A stretch of 57,593 nt of DNA from contig JAEZDC010000010.1 of the NCBI GenBank assembly GCA_023429825.1, forward strand, positions 1-57,593, read 5' to 3'. Positions 1-7,455 of this stretch are shown piece after piece (the first letter of the stretch is position 1; every line of letters begins with the position of its first letter). This DNA is from Bacteroidota bacterium (GTDB taxonomy: Bacteria > Bacteroidota > Bacteroidia > Chitinophagales > Chitinophagaceae). Below the pieces are notes generated by a model. The model did no database searches, was not told the DNA's origin, and saw only the letters and a program-made list of their open reading frames with translations. Both the position numbers and the translations under genes were made by a program.

Positions 1-552
1 TATCATTCAGACATCATGTTCAAGGTGAAGCACCTTATGATATCCACTGCTACAGGATATTTTAAAAAATTCGATGCAACAGTGGAAACCGATAATGATG
101 ATTTCACTAATGCGAAAGTATACTTCGAAGCAGATATCGACAGCATTGATACGAAGAACGCACAACGGGATGCTCATTTAAAAAGCGACGACTTTTTCAA
201 TGCAGAACAGTTCCCTAAGATGACTTTCAAATCAACTTCGATTGAGAAAGATTCTAGTGGTGAATACACATTGAAAGGTGACCTCACGATTCGTGACATC
301 ACGAAACCAATTTCACTGGATGTTGAATACAATGGTACCGCAAAAGACCCATGGGGAAATGAAAGAGCAGGTTTTGAAGTAACAGGTAAGATCAACCGCA
401 AAGAATACGGGTTGAAATGGAGTGCCGTGACAGAAGCAGGCGGATTGGTAGTTGATGATATCGTGAAGTTGCAGATGAACGTTGAGTTTGTAAAACAAGC
501 GGATGCACAAACAGCAGCTACATCAGAAAATTCAGAAGCAGCTACAGCATAA
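1..552 (+). CDS. YceI family protein, 5' end cut by the window
   Basis: The reading frame is open from base 1 (residues Y-H-S-D-I before the first Met at 16). YceI proteins carry an S-H-S-x-I/V-x-F-x-V-K-H strand near the N terminus, so the Met at 16 is internal and the true start lies outside the window. Family features seen are FKVKHLMIS, GYFKKFDA, SDDFFNAEQFPKMTFKST and the C-terminal GGLVVDDIVKLQMNVEF strand. YceI members have a lipocalin-like barrel that binds isoprenoid-type lipids and are usually periplasmic. The signal peptide, if any, is not visible. The C terminus ends in an Ala/Thr/Ser-rich tail. A dispersed repeat follows directly. Confidence 0.93.
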   Translation, partial: YHSDIMFKVKHLMISTATGYFKKFDATVETDNDDFTNAKVYFEADIDSIDTKNAQRDAHLKSDDFFNAEQFPKMTFKSTSIEKDSSGEYTLKGDLTIRDITKPISLDVEYNGTAKDPWGNERAGFEVTGKINRKEYGLKWSAVTEAGGLVVDDIVKLQMNVEFVKQADAQTAATSENSEAATA

Positions 553-556
553 GGTT

Positions 557-665
557 TTTCGTTGCGTCGTATACTACAATACAAGTCTCGATGTAAAATC
601 GGGATTCCGATTACATCGCAATGATGCGACGCAACGAAAGTTTAATAGTAGTAATGATGCGGAGT
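557..665 (+). repeat. Composite palindromic copy of the dispersed repeat
   Basis: Bases 557-572 (TTTCGTTGCGTCGTAT) and 624-639 (ATGCGACGCAACGAAA) are inverted repeats with one mismatch. They enclose a smaller palindrome at 589-618 (CGATGTA...CCGAT...TACATCG). The right arm continues as TTTAATAGTAGTAATGATG, matching the tail of the repeat family seen at 37575, 40200 and elsewhere. The outer GTACAAGAG part is replaced by the inner palindrome, so this is a mosaic rather than a simple copy. Confidence 0.7.
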
Positions 666-681
666 ACATAAATAATAAGAA

Positions 682-1239
682 ATGAATATCGAAATCATAT
701 CAGGAAGTCCCAGGAAGAATAGTATCTCATACAGAGTTGCTTTGCATCTGAAAAAAGTGTTGAGTGAGAAAACACATCACAATATTGATTTGATCGATGT
801 AAGAGAGTGGGATTTAGGTCTTCTTCAGGAAGTGTGGACCTCTGTTGAAAGAACACCCGATCCATTCAAGCCTTTAGCCGAACGAATGTTTGCGGCCGAT
901 GCATTTATCCTGGTGACTCCTGAATACAATGGCAGCTATTCTCCGGCTTTGCAAAACCTGATGGATCATTTTCCCAAGCAGGCCCGCAAGGCATTTGGTA
1001 TTGTTACCTCTTCAGTAGGTGCGATGGGTGGTATGAGAGCCAGCCAGCAGATGTTGTTATTTATACCGGCCTTATTTGGGATCGCTTCTCCATATATGTT
1101 GATCGTTCCGCAGGCCGATAAAAAGTTTGATACAGACGGAAACCTGGTCGATCAAAGCTTCACCAATTCAATTCACACATTTACAACGGAGTTCCTGGCT
1201 TTGGCAGAGACGTTAAAGCCGGAGACTGTGTTAGCATAA
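682..1239 (+). CDS. NADPH-dependent FMN reductase family protein
   Basis: A 185-residue flavodoxin-like protein. The N-terminal beta strand and phosphate loop read IEIISGSPRKNS (residues 3-14), typical for binding the FMN phosphate. The segment TPEYNGSYSPALQN is the family signature that contacts the flavin ring and the dimer partner. Members transfer electrons from NAD(P)H to FMN, quinones or azo compounds in the cytoplasm; the substrate cannot be told here. The ATG at 682 gives the usual family length. It follows YceI across a repeat-filled gap and has no clear TAnnTTTG box of its own. Confidence 0.9.
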   Translation: MNIEIISGSPRKNSISYRVALHLKKVLSEKTHHNIDLIDVREWDLGLLQEVWTSVERTPDPFKPLAERMFAADAFILVTPEYNGSYSPALQNLMDHFPKQARKAFGIVTSSVGAMGGMRASQQMLLFIPALFGIASPYMLIVPQADKKFDTDGNLVDQSFTNSIHTFTTEFLALAETLKPETVLA

Positions 1240-1243
1240 TTAA

Positions 1244-1273
1244 TTGGATTAGATTTTTAGCGTCGTAGATTTG
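1244..1273 (+). promoter_or_regulatory. Bacteroidota sigma-A promoter for the purF-like gene
   Basis: TTG at 1244-1246, 19-bp spacer, then TAGATTTG at 1266-1273, an exact match to the Bacteroidota -33/-7 pattern TTG-N19-TAnnTTTG. It lies 13 bp upstream of the ATG at 1287, so the leader is very short. Confidence 0.75.
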
Positions 1274-1286
1274 CGGCTGCAACACC

Positions 1287-3134
1287 ATGAGTGACGAAAT
1301 AAAACATGAATGCGGCCTTGCATTCATCAGGCTTAGAAAACCTTTCTCCTATTATCTTCAGCGTTACGGTACCGTGATGTATGGCTTGAACAAGCTATAC
1401 CTTTTGATGGAAAAGCAACACAATCGCGGTCAAGATGGTGCTGGCGTTGCTGCGATAAAACTAAACACTGAGCCCGGTTATCCTTTCTTACACAGAATTC
1501 GAAGCAGTGCGCAACAACCTATCGCTGATATTTTTTTTAAGATAGGACAAGATGTTACAGAACTGGAGAAATACCAGGTAGATATCAAAAAACATCCGGG
1601 TTTATTGAAGGGTCATTTACCTTTTTTAGGAGAGTTGCTACTAGGTCATTTGCGTTACGGAACGCAAGGAAAAAACAATGTTGAGTTTTGTCATCCTTTT
1701 ATAAAACGCGATATTAATCCCGGAAAAAATCTTGCACTCGCCGGGAATTTTAATTTAGTAAATACAGAGGAACTTTTTGGATTGATCAATTTCGATCCCG
1801 GAGATTTCCAGCGTCAAAGTGATCTTGCCGCGATGATGGAAGTGATTCATCATTTCTTAAGCAAGGAAGATGATGCACAACCAAACGAAGCCGATATTAG
1901 AAAAGTATTGAAGAAAGCGGTTCCGTTATTTGATGGCGGATTTACCATTGGTGGATTAATTGGTAATGGACAAAGTTTTGTATTGAGAGATGCGCACGGT
2001 ATTCGTCCGGCATATTATTATGCGAATGATGAAATTGTGGTTGCCGCAAGTGAACGAGCTGCAATAAGAACAGCTTTGAATGTTGGTGAAAACGAGGTGA
2101 TGGAATTAATGCCGGGAAATGCAGTAATTGTTGATGTAGATGGTAATTATTCCGTTGAACAAATTGTTGAACCGAAAGAAAGAAGAGCCTGCAGCTTTGA
2201 AAGAATTTATTTCAGCCGGGGTAGTGATGAGAAAATTTATAGGGAGCGGATAGCGCTTGGTCATCATTTGAGTAAACCGGTTTTGGAAGCGGTGGACTAT
2301 GATCTGAAGAATACCATCTTCTCCTACATTCCTAATACTGCAGAAGTAGCTTACTTCGGATTGTGCAAAGGGATGGAGGACTATCTCAACGAAATCAAAG
2401 TACAAAGAATATTAAGCTGGGGAAGTGAGATCGATGCGGAAAAACTGCACGAGATGGTGAACAGGAAAATCCGCCAGGAAAAGATCGCCATCAAAGATGT
2501 AAAGCTGAGAACTTTCATTACAGAAGATGCGAACAGGAATGAAATGGTGCAGCACGTGTACGACATAACGTATGGCACTGTTCGTAAAGGAGAAGATACG
2601 TTGGTGGTGATAGATGATAGCATCGTTCGGGGAACAACGCTTAAAGAAAGTATTGTAAGAATGCTGGCAAGATTGCAACCAAAGAAGATCATCGTGGTTT
2701 CATCTGCTCCGCAGATCCGTTATCCTGATTGTTATGGGATTGATATGAGTAAGCTCGGTGACTTCATTGCATTCAGAGCTGCTGTTGAACTGCATAAAGA
2801 AAGAGGAACGGAAAATGATCTGAAAGCGTTGCTTGAAAAATGCAAGCAATTGATGCGGGATAATCAACTACACACAGAGAATATAGTACGACACGTATAT
2901 AAGCCATTTACTACACAAGAGATATCAGATAAGATCGCTCAGCTGATAACCCCTGCTGATCTTAATATTCCAGTACAGGTAATTTATCAAACCATAGAAG
3001 ATCTTCACGAAAGTTGCCCAACCAATACCGGCGATTGGTACTTCACAGGAAATTATCCAACACCCGGTGGTAATAAGGTGGTGAACAAAGCTTTCATCAA
3101 TTACATGGAAGGAAAGAATGTAAGAGGGTATTAA
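1287..3134 (+). CDS. Amidophosphoribosyltransferase, long form (PurF family)
   Basis: The 615-residue protein begins MSDEIKHE-CGLAF. By analogy with processed class II glutamine amidotransferases, Cys9 would become the N-terminal nucleophile after removal of eight residues. HNRGQDGAGV fits the glutaminase domain. LVVIDDSIVRGTT, near residue 438, is the PRPP-binding loop of type I phosphoribosyltransferases. The enzyme would make 5-phosphoribosylamine from PRPP and glutamine, the first step of purine synthesis. It is about 100-130 residues longer than classical PurF, with an unfamiliar region between the two domains and a C-terminal extension (GDWYFTGNYPTPGG). A long form of this kind is common in Bacteroidota, so a second short PurF may exist elsewhere in the genome. 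Confidence 0.85.
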   Translation: MSDEIKHECGLAFIRLRKPFSYYLQRYGTVMYGLNKLYLLMEKQHNRGQDGAGVAAIKLNTEPGYPFLHRIRSSAQQPIADIFFKIGQDVTELEKYQVDIKKHPGLLKGHLPFLGELLLGHLRYGTQGKNNVEFCHPFIKRDINPGKNLALAGNFNLVNTEELFGLINFDPGDFQRQSDLAAMMEVIHHFLSKEDDAQPNEADIRKVLKKAVPLFDGGFTIGGLIGNGQSFVLRDAHGIRPAYYYANDEIVVAASERAAIRTALNVGENEVMELMPGNAVIVDVDGNYSVEQIVEPKERRACSFERIYFSRGSDEKIYRERIALGHHLSKPVLEAVDYDLKNTIFSYIPNTAEVAYFGLCKGMEDYLNEIKVQRILSWGSEIDAEKLHEMVNRKIRQEKIAIKDVKLRTFITEDANRNEMVQHVYDITYGTVRKGEDTLVVIDDSIVRGTTLKESIVRMLARLQPKKIIVVSSAPQIRYPDCYGIDMSKLGDFIAFRAAVELHKERGTENDLKALLEKCKQLMRDNQLHTENIVRHVYKPFTTQEISDKIAQLITPADLNIPVQVIYQTIEDLHESCPTNTGDWYFTGNYPTPGGNKVVNKAFINYMEGKNVRGY

Positions 3135-3176
3135 TTCTAAACAAGCATTCATTTAATCTTCATTATCGCTAAAATC

Positions 3177-3184
3177 TAATTTTG
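3177..3184 (+). promoter_or_regulatory. TAnnTTTG box upstream of the tandem repeat tract
   Basis: TAATTTTG is an exact -7 match, but no TTG is found 19 bp upstream. It sits inside a small inverted repeat (CGCTAA 3167-3172, TTAGCG 3187-3192). It could drive transcription through the repeat tract toward the HTH gene at 3537. Confidence 0.35.
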
Positions 3185-3191
3185 CGTTAGC

Positions 3192-3378
3192 GAAGTGCGT
3201 GTCGCCCTTCGGAAGTGATCTGGGATTTACAAAAGTTGCTGTCGGGTTTCTTGAAATGGACTTTGGTCTCATAGAGATGGATGTCGGTCTCCTTGAAATG
3301 GACTTCGGGTGTAAAGAAGTGGGTATCGGATTTCGCGAAGTGGTTTTCGGGCCCAGGAAAGATGATCTTGTATTCAAT
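3192..3378 (+). repeat. Degenerate 21-bp tandem repeat tract (about 8-9 units)
   Basis: This fills most of the 402-bp gap between purF and the HTH gene. Clear 21-bp units begin at 3232, 3253, 3274, 3295, 3316 and 3337, each of the type GAAATGGACTTCGGTCTCNTT; weaker 20-21-bp units begin at about 3192, 3212 and 3358. The period is a multiple of three, so both strands stay open. The plus strand (GTG 3199 to 3423) would read a 7-residue repeat such as LIEMDVG, and the minus strand (3153-3419) SISRxPT-type repeats. Neither resembles a known protein. Low-complexity reading frames of the GLWTLDF type come from similar 21-bp repeats in Bacteroidota, so I call this repeat DNA rather than a gene. Confidence 0.75.
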
Positions 3379-3536
3379 TTCTTTACTTCCGGCTTCCAGA
3401 AAATGACAACTATCCTCACTTAGCGTTACACTATCATCTATTTAATGTCGTCTCAGCATACGATAGATCAAACTACTCACGTTTTTGATCTGATCAGAAT
3501 AATTCAACCATTCACTAATCAACTAAACCCACCACC

Positions 3537-3881
3537 ATGCTGTACATCGATTTCAAATCTTTGCTGGAAGCAAGGAATATTTCCAATCCGCACAAATTTT
3601 TATTGGAAAACGGCTTCACCAAGCCTATGGCCTACAGAATTCTTCACCGCGATCTCGGCACTGTGCGACTGACTCATTTATATAAACTCTGCAAATTGCT
3701 CAACTGTACGCCGAATGATGTGATACGATATCATGATAATGGTAAAGATCGCTTAGATGAAAAGCATGCATTGAACAGGATAAAGGATGCGCCTGCCTCT
3801 ATCGAAGTTGTAAAACTGTTGAAAGCGTTACCTATAGAAGAAATGAATAAAGTGGCTGAGCTGTTAAAGGGGAAAAGTTAG
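3537..3881 (+). CDS. Small helix-turn-helix (Cro/C1-type) protein
   Basis: A 114-residue protein. The first 65 residues look like a Cro/C1-type HTH: SLLEARNISNPHKFLLENGFTKPMAYRILHRDLGTVRLTHLYKLCKLLNCTPNDVIRY. The pattern of recognition helix followed by LxKLCxxLNCTPNDVI is typical of XRE regulators. The C-terminal 40 residues are charged and helical (VVKLLKALPIEEMNKVAELLKGKS) and may dimerise. It is most likely a DNA-binding regulator; the target is unknown. It converges on the ABC-type membrane gene with a 6-bp gap. The ATG at 3537 follows an AC-rich leader without a clear ribosome site. Confidence 0.8.
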   Translation: MLYIDFKSLLEARNISNPHKFLLENGFTKPMAYRILHRDLGTVRLTHLYKLCKLLNCTPNDVIRYHDNGKDRLDEKHALNRIKDAPASIEVVKLLKALPIEEMNKVAELLKGKS

Positions 3882-3887
3882 CCTGTA

Positions 3888-4781
3888 TTATCCGGCGATA
3901 GCCAGCGGCTCATTTTCATTTACATCATCCTGTTCAATCTCTATCCTTCTCGTAATGTCGCCGAGTGAAGTGAGCTTTTGTACAGTATAAGGGATAGTAT
4001 CAAGCCCTTCTACAAACTTGAGAATGTAATTATAGATCCCTACAAGTGCTCCCGGTAGAATGGCCGTACCAGCAGTTTTTGTTGTGATGAGTAATGATAA
4101 CCCGATCACCACCATCACCATAATTTCCATGAATCCAAAATTCCAGGCTTCCTGGTCGGAGATACGGATCTGCCAGCTTCTGAGTTTATTGTAGTGGCGA
4201 CGAATGGCGAGTGTATTTCCTTCACTGATCACATCCACCTGTTTTTCCAATTCGTCATTCTTCATCTTATTCAATCGCTTCATCTTCTTTCCATAGAAAT
4301 AACTAACGATCGCAACAGGAACAAGGATACTCAAACAAATTCCTACCACCTGCGGATCATAAAAACTCAATAAGATCAACGACCCGATAATGTTGTATGC
4401 AGCTTCAATAATATATACGAGATCAAATTCGAGGAAATCAACAAACTCCCTGGCCAGGTTAGAATGAGCACTAAGTTTTGAAATAGCGCTTTTCTTGTAT
4501 CGCTTTGCAAGGAATTTTGTGACCAGTGAAGTATAGATGGCTGAATAAGTCCGAGTATCATATCTATGACGTATGGTACCGATCACTACCCATGACAGGT
4601 GACAGGCACCCAGCATCAGCAATTCATTGTAGCTTCCTTTCAGTAATCCGTCAATAGCCAATCCAAGGAAAAAAGGACGCAGGAGCATTCCCAGCATTTC
4701 CAATGAAAAAAGTATATAAGTAACCAGTAACCGGTACCGGTGCTTTAAGAATATCGTACGCAAAATCGTCAACTGGGGCAT
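3888..4781 (-). CDS. ABC transporter six-TM domain protein without ATPase domain
   Basis: A 297-residue membrane protein made almost only of an ABC exporter-like transmembrane region. Hydrophobic segments include LLVTYILFSLEMLGMLL, MLGACHLSWVVIG, AAYNIIGSLILLSF, VVGICLSILVPVAIVSYFYG, IMVMVVIGLSLLI and AILPGALVGIYNYIL. Charged cytoplasmic loops resemble coupling-helix regions. No Walker A, signature or Walker B motif is present, so it cannot hydrolyse ATP by itself. It fits the ABC-membrane (PF13748-like) family of stand-alone six-TM proteins. It lies 100 bp downstream of the ATP-grasp-SET fusion on the same strand but has its own candidate promoter at 4872-4879. It might move the product of that locus; that is inference only. 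Confidence 0.8.
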   Translation of the reverse strand: MPQLTILRTIFLKHRYRLLVTYILFSLEMLGMLLRPFFLGLAIDGLLKGSYNELLMLGACHLSWVVIGTIRHRYDTRTYSAIYTSLVTKFLAKRYKKSAISKLSAHSNLAREFVDFLEFDLVYIIEAAYNIIGSLILLSFYDPQVVGICLSILVPVAIVSYFYGKKMKRLNKMKNDELEKQVDVISEGNTLAIRRHYNKLRSWQIRISDQEAWNFGFMEIMVMVVIGLSLLITTKTAGTAILPGALVGIYNYILKFVEGLDTIPYTVQKLTSLGDITRRIEIEQDDVNENEPLAIAG

Positions 4782-4871
4782 AGCCTAACCTCTTGTGTTT
4801 AAATAAAATGTGCTGAAACTTAACTTAAGACCGTGGAGTCTTTTTCGAGTTTAATGGGTAGTGAAGAGGTG

Positions 4872-4879
4872 CAAAAATA
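4872..4879 (-). promoter_or_regulatory. TAnnTTTG box before the six-TM gene
   Basis: On the minus strand this reads TATTTTTG, an exact -7 element. It starts just after the stop codon of the ATP-grasp-SET gene and 91 bp upstream of the six-TM gene's ATG. No convincing -33 TTG is seen. It suggests that the membrane gene can be transcribed separately. Confidence 0.4.
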
Positions 4880-4881
4880 AA

Positions 4882-6297
4882 CTAATCGGCGCTGGAAAAA
4901 GGTGTGTTTCCGGCTTTGCCAACAATGAGACCGCGACATTTTTCGCTGCCACAGGTACAATGGAAGGGCATCATATTGTCGTCCAAAAACTTAGCGTAGT
5001 CAAGGGTCAGTTCGTCGCTTTTGTTAATTTTTTTTAACGCTATTACGTTAAGACCGGAGTAAGCAGTATTCGCATCGCAACTGTGGTTTTGTGGCGCCCA
5101 CTCTGAGGGATCGTTGTCCCAGAGGATAAAAACTTCATCACTTACCGGATAAGCATAGCGTTTAAAGACTTCTTTATCAGCTTCGTTCCAATGAGTATCG
5201 ACGTATGACTTGGTAATGATGCGCTGTGCTTTGCCTTCTCCCTGGAAGATGACCTCACCCGCATCAAGATCTTTGGTGGCATACAAACCAAAACCATTGA
5301 TAGAGTTTCCCTTAACGGTGTATTTTTTTTGTTTGCGCTGATAGCGATGAATGCCCTCAGAAATAATGTGCTGCAAAAATTTTTGCTGACCAATGCCATC
5401 ATACTTTAAAATGTAATCAGCAGATCCCTCGTATCCATCTTTATAGAACACAGAACAAGTGAAATTGATCTCGAGGAAATAGAGCTCGTTACTCTCGTTC
5501 ACACGAAAATCCAATCTTGCATAACCTTCTCCATTGAAGTTTTTAAATATTGCTTCAGCGGACGCTCGTAATTGTTTTTCTAATGCAGGATCATTACAAG
5601 GCACATTACAATTGGGATGTAGCTCGGAAGTCTTTAGCGCATAAGTTTTGTACTCTCTCCCTTCCGGGAAAACATATTCCACTGGTTTGAATGATGTAGA
5701 GCTTTTACCATCTGCATTGGCCGCAACCAAAACAGTAAACTCCCTTCCTTTAATATATTCTTCTACCAATATCGATTCATAATCCGGAAGTAGTTTTTCA
5801 ATCTTTTGGTATAAATGCGTTTCATCGTATACGAGTGAATGCTCATCTACGCCCAAACTATCACCTGCCTTAGCCGGCTTAATGAATAATGGGAATTTCA
5901 AATGCCTGGGTACATGTGTCGCATCATCCATGCTTTTCACGACAGAGTAATAAGGCGTCTTTACATTGCTGCAAAATGCAACGTACTTCATCAATGGCTT
6001 TGGAGGATCGTATAATAGAGAAGTTGGTCCTGTGAAAGGGAGATTCAGTAATTCCAAAGTATAAGGAACATCTATGGATGGAACTTCCCATTCCAAATAA
6101 CCTTCACAGAGGTTTACAAAAACATCATATCCTTTTCTTGAAAGTTCTTTGAGTTGTTTGTAAGTGGTGAGCTTGTTTAGAAAGATCGTATCTACTTCAG
6201 AGCCTGGTAGTAATTCATTCAGATATCTCGGGGGATCGTAATATTGATAATCGACTTTAGTAGTAGAATAATCGGGCAGCAACACACAAACCTTCAT
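4882..6297 (-). CDS. ATP-grasp ligase fused to a C-terminal SET methyltransferase domain
   Basis: A 471-residue two-domain protein. Residues 1-320 are a D-Ala-D-Ala-ligase-like ATP-grasp enzyme: VNLCEGYLEWE (61-71), the glycine-rich ATP loop KPAKAGDSLGV (140-150), VEEYIKGREFTV (178-189), and the Mg-binding run with D263, E276 and N278 (EIN). Residues 325-456 form a SET domain: NGFGLYATKDLDAGEVIF, the QNHSC knot motif (403-407), LTLDY with Tyr434, and a post-SET CxCGSxxC (447-454) that would bind zinc. ATP-grasp enzymes join a carboxylate to an amine through an acyl phosphate; SET domains methylate lysine-type amines with SAM. The substrate is unknown. It lies 12 bp after the ATP-grasp gene, so it is in its operon. 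Confidence 0.9.
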   Translation of the reverse strand: MKVCVLLPDYSTTKVDYQYYDPPRYLNELLPGSEVDTIFLNKLTTYKQLKELSRKGYDVFVNLCEGYLEWEVPSIDVPYTLELLNLPFTGPTSLLYDPPKPLMKYVAFCSNVKTPYYSVVKSMDDATHVPRHLKFPLFIKPAKAGDSLGVDEHSLVYDETHLYQKIEKLLPDYESILVEEYIKGREFTVLVAANADGKSSTSFKPVEYVFPEGREYKTYALKTSELHPNCNVPCNDPALEKQLRASAEAIFKNFNGEGYARLDFRVNESNELYFLEINFTCSVFYKDGYEGSADYILKYDGIGQQKFLQHIISEGIHRYQRKQKKYTVKGNSINGFGLYATKDLDAGEVIFQGEGKAQRIITKSYVDTHWNEADKEVFKRYAYPVSDEVFILWDNDPSEWAPQNHSCDANTAYSGLNVIALKKINKSDELTLDYAKFLDDNMMPFHCTCGSEKCRGLIVGKAGNTPFSSAD

Positions 6298-6309
6298 CAG
6301 AAAATAGTT

Positions 6310-7425
6310 TTAAGCAGCTTTTTTGCGTTTGAGTTCCTTCAGCATTGATGCTGCTTTTTGTTTGAAGGCTTCTTCGAGTACAGCCACCACCACCTGCGTA
6401 AAACTCTTATTGCTCACTCTTAGTATCGCACCGATCGAGGTGTAATTTTCATCTTCACTTAAACCACATTGCGCATTCACTTCTAAAACATAAAGTTTTC
6501 CGGTTGCATCCATCCTGAAATCAATCCGGGTATAACCGGTGCCTTTTACAGAACTATAGGCGTCTAAGCTCAGTCGTTTCAATTCAGCAGAAAGGGTTTC
6601 ATCTTCCACGGCGATATACTCGTAAAAGTTTTCGTCATTCGGCATAGGGCTTTCGTCTTCATATATCTCCCAAAGCCTGTCGAAAGAAAGAAACTTTTCA
6701 TTCTCGGATAATGATGGATGAAAAACTCTTTCTATCGGTTCATACACTTTGCATTGCTTGATGCGTTTTGCAGCGCCAACCAGGAACGTGGTGAATTCTT
6801 TTCCTGCTATGTATTGTTCAACGAATAACCCGCCACTCTTCAGATCCCAACCACGATAACCATTTTCAATCTCTTTTAAGCGGCTGATCAACTCCGCTTC
6901 AGTATTCACTACATTCTTTACACTTACTCCCATGCTTCCACCGCTTACTGCAGGTTTAATGATCAATGGTGATCCCAATCTGTCAAATATCCCCGGAATG
7001 TTTTCCATTTCATTGATCACTTCCCATTTAGCAGTGGTAACTCCTGCCGCATCAAATGCTTCCTTCATCGGAATTTTAGAAGTAGTGATGTTATAGAAAT
7101 ACGCACTGCTTCCCGTATAAATAAGTTCTGCTTCTTCCAAAGCATGTATCACAGAAACGCCGGGAGCACCATTTGTTTCATCACCATCACACAAGTTCAA
7201 AACAACGGGCGTTTTATTTCCGCTCATTAATTTGACAGAGGCAATAATGGTTTTATAATTCTGGATGGTTACCGGCTGCCATTGCCAGTCTGCTTCTAAC
7301 TCTGCAAATACTTTAGTGTATTCTTCAAGGCTTTGAGAAAAATCGTAATAGTATTGGATGTTCGGGTCATCTGTTTCAATGTACGGAACCAATACCCAGA
7401 TCTTTAGGTTAGTAAGTGAGATCAT
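6310..7425 (-). CDS. Stand-alone ATP-grasp ligase (D-Ala-D-Ala ligase-like)
   Basis: A 371-residue ATP-grasp protein. The N domain holds VVLNLCDGDETNGAPG (74-89), which parallels NLCEG in the fused neighbour. The ATP loop is KPAVSGGSMGV (157-167), followed by VEQYIAGKEFTTFLVG (202-217). The metal site has D302, E315 and N317 (EVN). The C terminus is a basic helix ending KELKRKKAA. It is longer than Ddl (about 310 residues) and lacks the usual Ddl C-terminal pattern, so a peptide or amino-acid ligase with another substrate is more likely than cell-wall Ddl. It lies between two SET-encoding genes, 30 bp after the upstream one. Confidence 0.88.
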   Translation of the reverse strand: MISLTNLKIWVLVPYIETDDPNIQYYYDFSQSLEEYTKVFAELEADWQWQPVTIQNYKTIIASVKLMSGNKTPVVLNLCDGDETNGAPGVSVIHALEEAELIYTGSSAYFYNITTSKIPMKEAFDAAGVTTAKWEVINEMENIPGIFDRLGSPLIIKPAVSGGSMGVSVKNVVNTEAELISRLKEIENGYRGWDLKSGGLFVEQYIAGKEFTTFLVGAAKRIKQCKVYEPIERVFHPSLSENEKFLSFDRLWEIYEDESPMPNDENFYEYIAVEDETLSAELKRLSLDAYSSVKGTGYTRIDFRMDATGKLYVLEVNAQCGLSEDENYTSIGAILRVSNKSFTQVVVAVLEEAFKQKAASMLKELKRKKAA

Positions 7426-7455
7426 GGTAATACTAAGGTATTGAAATAACTACAT

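Noticed and set aside
3199..3423. A repeat protein of 74 residues (plus strand) or 88 residues on the minus strand
   Set aside because: Both frames are open only because the repeat period is 21 bp; there is no known family and no unique sequence supporting translation.
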